Source: Halopseudomonas aestusnigri
Lineage (GTDB): Bacteria > Pseudomonadota > Gammaproteobacteria > Pseudomonadales > Pseudomonadaceae
Direction: 5' to 3'
Length of the DNA: 58,638 bases
Assembly: GCF_002197985.1 (NCBI RefSeq)
Contig: NZ_NBYK01000014.1
Coordinates: forward strand, 25,008-83,645
Position 1 is the first letter of the stretch. Each line of letters begins with the position of its first letter. Below, in pieces: positions 54,001-58,638 of the stretch. The notes beneath the pieces were generated by a model. It saw only the letters and a list, made by a program, of their open reading frames with translations. It did not search any database and was not told the origin of the DNA. The position numbers and the translations under genes were made by a program.

Positions 54001-55095
54001 TCAGAGGGCGCCGTCGGCAGCCATCTGCATATACTCGGTATCAAACCGCAGCTTGATGTTAGCGGTATCACCCAGGGTCTTGCCATCGGGCATCGCGATG
54101 CCGACAAAGTCAGGCGAGTCTGCGCCTTCGCCAAGCAACCCCTTCTCGAACGAGAACTGGCGAACGCTGTCCATCGCCTCGTAGGCCTCATCACTGCCAA
54201 TAAAGGCGACGGCGTCAGCCGGTTGCCAGAACATCTTCATGCCGGCCAGCTGTGCTTCATACCCGGCCTGATCGGTCGCAGACGCTTCGCCGAGGAACGC
54301 TCTGGCCTTCTGCCCCGCTTCGCTGTCAGTACCCATTTCCGCCATCAGCTCAAACCAGGCACCGACCAGCGCCTTGCCCAACGCCGGGTTGTCGCGCAGT
54401 GTCTCGGTGTTAACGATGGTCAGATCCTTGATATGGCCCGGAATCTGGCTGGAATCAAATACCCGGTTGGCGCCCGGCTGGCTGAGAATTTCGTCAAGCA
54501 ACGGATTCCAGGTCACTACATTGCGCACGTCGTCGGTATTGAAGGCGGCGACCATATCGGCATCGCTGGTATTGACCACGGTAACATCGCTCTCGCTCAG
54601 ACCGACCGAGTCCAGCGCGCGGGCCAGCAAATAGTGGGATACCGACAGCTCGACCAGATTGACCTGCTGTCCCTTGAGATCAGCAACACTGGCGCTGTCC
54701 TTCATCACCATGCCGTCGTTGCCGTTGGAGTAGTCACCAACGATCAAGGCCGTAGTATCTACGCCGCCAGCGGCGGGGATCGACAGCGCGTCCATACTGG
54801 TCGCTACCACACCATCAAACTGACCGGCACTGTACTGGTTGATCGACTCGATGTAATCGTTTATCTGCACTATCTCGACGCTGATGCCGTACTTGTCGGC
54901 CCACTTTTTCATCAACCCGGACTCGTCGATGTACTTCCACGGAATCCAGCCGGCGTAAATGCTCCAGGCCAGTTTGAAGCTGTCTTTCTCTTCGGCTTGA
55001 GCTGCGGGAATCACGGCGACCGATGCCGCCAGTGCAATCATGGCGCCTGAAACAACCTGCTTGAAACGTCGTGCAAATGGAACGGACTTTTTCAT
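54001..55095 (-). CDS. Periplasmic binding protein of the urea-carboxylase-associated NrtA/TauA type
   Basis: This 364-residue protein has a signal peptide ending near AQA and a mature sequence typical of ABC binding proteins of the nitrate/sulfonate/taurine superfamily: LAWSIYAGWIPWKYIDESGLMKKWADKYGISVEIVQINDYIESINQYSAGQFDGVVATSMDALSIPAAGG. It looks like the subgroup found near urea carboxylase genes (TIGR03427-like). No permease or ATPase gene is adjacent, so it may be an orphan that uses another transporter. It lies 93 bases after glnT on the same strand with a hairpin between. Confidence 0.82.
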   Translation of the reverse strand: MKKSVPFARRFKQVVSGAMIALAASVAVIPAAQAEEKDSFKLAWSIYAGWIPWKYIDESGLMKKWADKYGISVEIVQINDYIESINQYSAGQFDGVVATSMDALSIPAAGGVDTTALIVGDYSNGNDGMVMKDSASVADLKGQQVNLVELSVSHYLLARALDSVGLSESDVTVVNTSDADMVAAFNTDDVRNVVTWNPLLDEILSQPGANRVFDSSQIPGHIKDLTIVNTETLRDNPALGKALVGAWFELMAEMGTDSEAGQKARAFLGEASATDQAGYEAQLAGMKMFWQPADAVAFIGSDEAYEAMDSVRQFSFEKGLLGEGADSPDFVGIAMPDGKTLGDTANIKLRFDTEYMQMAADGAL

Positions 55096-55161
55096 GGTTC
55101 AACTCCAGATGGTTCTCGTTGGCAATGATGTGAAGTCTTGGCAGTAACTGAGCAGCAAGAA

Positions 55162-55181
55162 CCGCGCCGTATTCGGCGCGG
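55162..55181 (-). terminator. Hairpin between glnT and the binding-protein gene
   Basis: CCGCGCCG (55162-55169), loop TATT, and CGGCGCGG (55174-55181) form a perfect 8-bp stem 8 bases after the glnT stop on the minus strand. The following minus-strand bases (TTCTTG) give only a weak U tract, so it may attenuate rather than fully stop transcription. Confidence 0.6.
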
Positions 55182-55188
55182 AACCGAC

Positions 55189-56550
55189 TTAAAAGAACTT
55201 CAGGTAGCGTTGCAGCTCCCAGTCGGAGACGTGGGTGTGATACTCGGTCCACTCCTGACGCTTGAAGCTGACAAAGCTGTCGAACATCGCGTCGCCGAAT
55301 ACCGCGCGCGACAGCGGGTCTGCTTCGAAGGCATCGACAGCCTCGCCGAGGTTTTGCGGCAGCAATTCGATATTCATGTCACGCACCTGCTGGTCGGTGT
55401 AGTTGTACATGTTCTCGCGATGGGGATTACCCGGGTCCATGGCTTCGCGAATGCCTTCAAGACCGGCAGCCAGCATCATCGCGGCACCAAGATAGGGGTT
55501 GCAGGCGATATCTGCCGCACGGCACTCGACCCGACCGCCTTGCGACGGGATACGCAGCATGTTGGTGCGGTTGTTGTTGCCGTAGCAAACGAATACTGGC
55601 GCCCAGGTAGAGCCGGACATGCTGCCCTTGCGTACCAGACGTTTGTAGCTGTTTACCGTCGGCGCGATGACTGCGCTGATTGCCTTGGCGTGCTTCATTA
55701 CGCCGGCGATGAAGTGATATGCCATCTGGGTCACCCCGCAGCCGTAGGGATCTTCGCCATTGGCAGGATCAAACAGATTGCGGCCGGTCTCGCGATCAGC
55801 CAGCGACATGTTGTAGTGCGCGCCACTGCCGGTGCGGTTGGCCGACGGCTTGGGCATAAAGCTGGCAAAGCCACCGTGCTTGCGCGCAATCTCGTTGGCC
55901 ATCAAACGAAAGAACACCAAGCGGTCAGCCATGCCGAGGGCGTCGGTGTAGGTGAAGTCGGTTTCAAACTGGCCGTTAGCGTCTTCGTGGTCGAAGGAGT
56001 ACACATCCCAGCCCATGGCATTCATGGCTTCGACCAGCTCGCCCACAATCGGCATGTTGTCCATCAGGCCGCGCGGGTCGTAGCAGGGTTTGGCGAGGGT
56101 ATCGCGGGCACTGATCGGCTCGAACCCGCCATCCTCTGAGTCACGAAACAGGAAGAACTCGGTCTCGATACCCAGATTGAAGGTAAGCCCCATATCCGCT
56201 GCCTGCGCAACCTGCCGCTTGAGGATATTGCGCGAGCACGCTTCAAAAGGCGCACCATCCAGGTACAGATCGCTGGCGAACCAGGCCAGTTCGCGATTCC
56301 AGGGACAGATGGTGGCAGTCGCGGGATCGGGCATGGTCGCGACTTCATTGTCACTGATGTCCTGGGGAACACCGTCCAGCGCAGCCCCGGTGTATAGCTC
56401 GGACCCCTTCATCATCCGCCCCAAGTGGTTGAGCGGAACAAACTTACCCTTGATCACACCATGCAGGTCCACATAACCACCCAATGCATATTTAACGCCT
56501 TTGTCCTGCAGGGACTGCTTCAGTTGTTCGGTGCTCACTTGCTGACTCAT
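55189..56550 (-). CDS. glnT: Type III glutamine synthetase (GlnT)
   Basis: This 453-residue glutamine synthetase homologue belongs to the GlnT/type III glutamate-ammonia ligase group, close to gamma-glutamylmethylamide synthetases. Landmarks are YVDLHGVIKGKFVPLNHL, GIETEFFLFRDSEDGG, DVYSFDHEDANGQFETDFTYTDAL, FMPKPSANRTGSGAHYNMSL and NRTNMLRIPSQGGRVECRAADIACNPYL. It could make glutamine or a gamma-glutamyl amide. N-methylglutamate pathway genes are absent nearby. It starts at 56550 in a divergent arrangement with a MetX-like hydrolase, and its promoter has an operator-like inverted repeat. Confidence 0.87.
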   Translation of the reverse strand: MSQQVSTEQLKQSLQDKGVKYALGGYVDLHGVIKGKFVPLNHLGRMMKGSELYTGAALDGVPQDISDNEVATMPDPATATICPWNRELAWFASDLYLDGAPFEACSRNILKRQVAQAADMGLTFNLGIETEFFLFRDSEDGGFEPISARDTLAKPCYDPRGLMDNMPIVGELVEAMNAMGWDVYSFDHEDANGQFETDFTYTDALGMADRLVFFRLMANEIARKHGGFASFMPKPSANRTGSGAHYNMSLADRETGRNLFDPANGEDPYGCGVTQMAYHFIAGVMKHAKAISAVIAPTVNSYKRLVRKGSMSGSTWAPVFVCYGNNNRTNMLRIPSQGGRVECRAADIACNPYLGAAMMLAAGLEGIREAMDPGNPHRENMYNYTDQQVRDMNIELLPQNLGEAVDAFEADPLSRAVFGDAMFDSFVSFKRQEWTEYHTHVSDWELQRYLKFF

Positions 56551-56616
56551 GTTGGTACTCCGCTGATTCTGTCCGCAACCACTGCGGCGCTTGGTACGAA
56601 TCTTTCATTCAACATA

Positions 56617-56658
56617 CATGCCAGCATGCATATTTAATCCATAAGTAGATTCAATCAA
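56617..56658 (-). promoter_or_regulatory. glnT promoter with overlapping inverted repeat
   Basis: On the minus strand, a -35 TTGATT (56653-56658) and -10 AAATAT (56630-56635) are 17 bases apart. Directly downstream, CATGC-CA-GCATG (56617-56628) is a perfect 5-bp inverted repeat spanning the expected start point. A protein bound there would repress transcription. The sequence differs from the GCTAGC operators elsewhere in this window. The adjacent TetR is a candidate ligand-responsive repressor. Confidence 0.5.
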
Positions 56659-56701
56659 CTCCCAAACATCACCTCGATGGCACCAACCAAGAGATTGCTA
56701 T

Positions 56702-57727
56702 ATGTCGATATATCAAGCAGTTAAGAAGCAATTCAGCGTTGGAGACTGGCCACTTCAGAGCGGCAACATACTGCGCGATGCGCATGTCTGCTATCTGCAA
56801 CTGGGCCAGCTCAACGCAGCGTGCGACAACCTGATCATCCTGCCGACGTACTACGGCGGAACACACGAAGGGAATCTGCCCCTGATTGGTGCAGACGGAC
56901 CACTGGATCCGGAACGTTACTGCATCCTAATCCCGAACTTGCTTGGCAACGGCCAATCCAGCTCGCCGTCCAACGCACATCACAGTCAACGCGGCGCGGA
57001 TTTTCCGATAGTTAGCTTGTACGACAACGTCGCTCTGCAGCACAGACTGGTTGAGGAGCACTTTGCAGGCGCTGAAGTTGCACTGGTAGCCGGCTGGTCA
57101 ATGGGCGGCATGCAGGCTCTGCAGTGGGGCTGCCTGTACCCGGACCAGGTAAAACGCGTAGCCAGTATTTGTGCGACAGCTCGTTGCTGGCCACACAACC
57201 AGGTGTTTCTGGAAGGAGTCAAGGCAGCACTGACGTGTGACAAAGACTGGGATGGAGGGCGCTACCAATCCACGCCCAAAGCCGGCCTGAAGGCCTTTGG
57301 TCGAGTTTACGCCGGGTGGGCCTACAGCCAGGCGTTCTTTCGTCAAGAACGATACAAAGAACTGGGCTTCGACTCGATAGAGTCGCTGCTACGGTACTGG
57401 GAAGAGGACCACGTCGAGCAGGACGCCAACAATCTGCTTGCCGTGTTGCATACCTGGCAACAGGGAGACATCAGCGCCAACCCTGTATGGAACAACGATT
57501 TCAGCGCCGCCCTGAAGGGGATTAAAGCCAGGTGCCTGATAATGCCAGGCAGCACTGATCTCTACTTCACCAGCGAGGACGCCTTGAGCGAAGCACAGCA
57601 AATACCAAACGCATGTTTTCGGGCACTTGAATCTGACTGGGGGCATTGTGCCGGAGCACCTGGGCGCAATCCGCTAGATACGAGAAGTATTCTCGGTGTA
57701 CTAAAGACATTACTGACTGAAAATTAG
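56702..57727 (+). CDS. Alpha/beta-hydrolase, MetX (homoserine O-acyltransferase)-like
   Basis: This 341-residue protein has the alpha/beta-hydrolase fold with nucleophile S133 in [13 protein letters not shown], an acid in MPGSTDLYF and His in [10 protein letters not shown]. The GWSMGG and [13 protein letters not shown] segments are close to homoserine O-acetyltransferase-type hydrolases, but the motif set and context do not make methionine synthesis likely. A hydrolase of an ester or amide substrate is possible. It diverges from glnT with 151 bases between, and the coding sequence is noticeably less GC-rich than its neighbours, which may mark a transferred gene. Confidence 0.8.
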   Translation: MSIYQAVKKQFSVGDWPLQSGNILRDAHVCYLQLGQLNAACDNLIILPTYYGGTHEGNLPLIGADGPLDPERYCILIPNLLGNGQSSSPSNAHHSQRGADFPIVSLYDNVALQHRLVEEHFAGAEVALVAGWSMGGMQALQWGCLYPDQVKRVASICATARCWPHNQVFLEGVKAALTCDKDWDGGRYQSTPKAGLKAFGRVYAGWAYSQAFFRQERYKELGFDSIESLLRYWEEDHVEQDANNLLAVLHTWQQGDISANPVWNNDFSAALKGIKARCLIMPGSTDLYFTSEDALSEAQQIPNACFRALESDWGHCAGAPGRNPLDTRSILGVLKTLLTEN

Positions 57728-57734
57728 GGGGAAA

Positions 57735-57757
57735 CAGGGGAGCCGATGATTCCCCTG
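57735..57757. terminator. Bidirectional terminator, hydrolase/outer-membrane protein
   Basis: CAGGGGA (57735-57741) pairs with TCCCCTG (57751-57757) over a nine-base loop between the convergent hydrolase and beta-barrel genes. There is no strong T run. Confidence 0.5.
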
Positions 57758-57782
57758 CAATATCCTAAGGCGTGACCCAAGG

Positions 57783-58379
57783 TCAGAAGTTGTAGCGGAT
57801 GCCTGCAGACAACAGGTCCACATCATATTCGTCGCCCACATCGCGGTAACGCTCAAACTCAGCTACCAGCGTCACACGCTCGCCGAGGTTGTAACCACCG
57901 CCCACGCCAAACGAGGTGACCCATTCAGTTTGTGAGTCGCTGATTACATCAAAACCATTCACAGACAGATCGAAGTCTGTTTCAAGGCGGTGGTAACCCA
58001 ATTTCGCAAACAGGCTAAAGCTATCCAACGGCATGGTTAATACGCCGTTCAGACCATATCCTTCAGTGCCAGCATTAAAGCCCAGATTGTTGTTCCCGTC
58101 AGTCGCGCGAAACGAAACATCCCCCAATTCAACGTACTCGGCTTCAAATGCGAAGTATTGGTTTAGCTTCAGACCTGCGCCAATTTTCCAGGCTGTGTCC
58201 TTATTGTCCATAGAGGAGTTAAGGCCTATCCCTGACGGAACAACATCACCAGTGCTGAGATCAGCATCAGATTGTCCGAGGCTAGCAAACAGGTAGGGCT
58301 GAGCCTCCTGCGCTTGAGAAAGGGCTGAGGCCGAGAAAAGTGCAACGAAGGTTGCTGTAAACAGTGTTTTTTTGAACAT
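57783..58379 (-). CDS. OmpA-like outer-membrane beta-barrel protein
   Basis: This 198-residue protein has a signal peptide of about 23 residues (ends near SQAQ) and then alternating hydrophobic strands with aromatic girdles: PYLFASLGQSDADLS, WKIGAGLKLNQYFAFEAEYVELG, SFSLFAKLGYHRLETDFDLS, SFGVGGGYNLGERVTLVAEFERYRDVG and the C-terminal LLSAGIRYNF ending in F. This is an eight-stranded OmpA/OmpX-like barrel without a peptidoglycan domain. The function is not predictable. A stem-loop lies in its 5' leader. Confidence 0.85.
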   Translation of the reverse strand: MFKKTLFTATFVALFSASALSQAQEAQPYLFASLGQSDADLSTGDVVPSGIGLNSSMDNKDTAWKIGAGLKLNQYFAFEAEYVELGDVSFRATDGNNNLGFNAGTEGYGLNGVLTMPLDSFSLFAKLGYHRLETDFDLSVNGFDVISDSQTEWVTSFGVGGGYNLGERVTLVAEFERYRDVGDEYDVDLLSAGIRYNF

Positions 58380-58638
58380 CTTATCAAGTCTCCATATGAC
58401 TACATGCCACCTTCTTGGTAGCGGTCCTTGCTCTTGGCATTCCTGCCAAGAGATCCCGGATCATAAGGGTTATTGATCTCAGAAAGCCAGCCCCCTTACT
58501 TGCTACTGATGGAACTATATTCAGAAGACGCGATGACATAGTCCCAATTCAGATACGTATGTATGCAGATTATCGACCTGATCCTGCCGCCCGCAGCAGC
58601 GCTGACCCAGGCGAATTTTCCGCCCGCGCAAAGAAGAA
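58380..58638. other. Region after the beta-barrel gene, window edge
   Basis: Mostly non-coding. A hairpin at 58431-58452 is listed separately. An open frame from ATG 58563 to the window end (25 codons, MQIIDLILPPAAALTQANF) could be a truncated gene start, but I cannot identify it and it has no strong ribosome site. Confidence 0.3.
58431..58452 (-). promoter_or_regulatory. Stem-loop upstream of the beta-barrel gene
   Basis: CTCTTGGCA (58431-58439), loop TTCC, and TGCCAAGAG (58444-58452) form a perfect 9-bp stem 52 bases before the porin-type start. If transcription starts farther upstream, this hairpin lies in the mRNA leader. It may also be the terminator of an unseen neighbour or a protein-binding palindrome. 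Confidence 0.45.

Noticed and set aside
56702..57727. Naming the hydrolase MetX (homoserine O-acetyltransferase) outright
   Set aside because: The catalytic pattern is similar, but no methionine gene is adjacent and the sequence between motifs diverges; the family name is safer.

Overview
The window reads as a piece of a high-GC gammaproteobacterial chromosome. It is most likely from the Pseudomonadaceae, and a Halopseudomonas-like or other environmental pseudomonad is my best guess. This rests on gene content, not on a marker gene. The indicators are recC-recB-recD gene order, an MvaT-type H-NS fragment, a NosA/OprC copper receptor, a Zur-type site before folE2-DUF1826, a cNMP/CBS/DUF294 protein fused by overlap to a DnaQ-like exonuclease, and carboxynorspermidine polyamine genes. 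I see no rRNA, tRNA, CRISPR array, insertion sequence, integrase or phage gene. The region looks like core and shell chromosome with several small accessory catabolic modules.

Layout. 1-7300: cytochrome oxidase assembly (ccoG), a MocR regulator, a UbiM-like hydroxylase, a 48-residue CcoQ-like peptide, then a DUF2946 protein and the copper receptor. 7300-9000: the zinc-starvation pair folE2-DUF1826 behind a Zur-like box. 9000-13570: a YghU-type glutathione transferase, a LysE-type exporter diverging from an Lrp regulator, an SBF-type transporter diverging from an AraC regulator, and an NTF2-like protein. 13690-22000: a coherent uptake and hydrolysis locus. A Liv-type ABC transporter, with permease and both ATPases fused in one 830-residue chain, precedes an amidohydrolase and runs head-on into a gamma-glutamyltransferase-GntR pair. 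Both promoters carry the same TTGCTAGCAA palindrome. 22200-26600: a tandem-Cache periplasmic protein, a small DksA-type zinc finger, a sirtuin, a DODA-type dioxygenase and DoxX with a divergent LysR. 26600-31000: the DUF294/exonuclease pair and a BCCT transporter. 31200-34850: a TetR regulator with a DNA-binding-domain-less MvaT-like protein, diverging from an amidoligase-glutamine amidotransferase pair. 33860-37920: AraC, sterol-desaturase family, FMN reductase, an unrecognised 320-331-residue protein and a NUDIX hydrolase. 37920-47080: recD, recB, recC. 47150-51050: a gamma-glutamylpolyamine synthetase-like gene and the carboxynorspermidine synthase/decarboxylase pair. 51300-58640: an alkylsulfatase, a TetR regulator, an orphan urea/nitrate-type binding protein, type III glutamine synthetase, a divergent MetX-like hydrolase, and an outer-membrane beta-barrel protein.

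Functionally, much of the accessory content concerns amide, gamma-glutamyl and amine nitrogen: GGT, amidohydrolase, amidoligase/GATase, two glutamine synthetase homologues and polyamine genes. The strongest candidates for an undescribed system are the Liv-fusion/amidohydrolase/GGT/GntR regulon, the amidoligase-GATase pair facing the truncated MvaT-like protein, and the glnT-binding protein-TetR/hydrolase module. Functions are assigned from family motifs read by eye. No database search was run.
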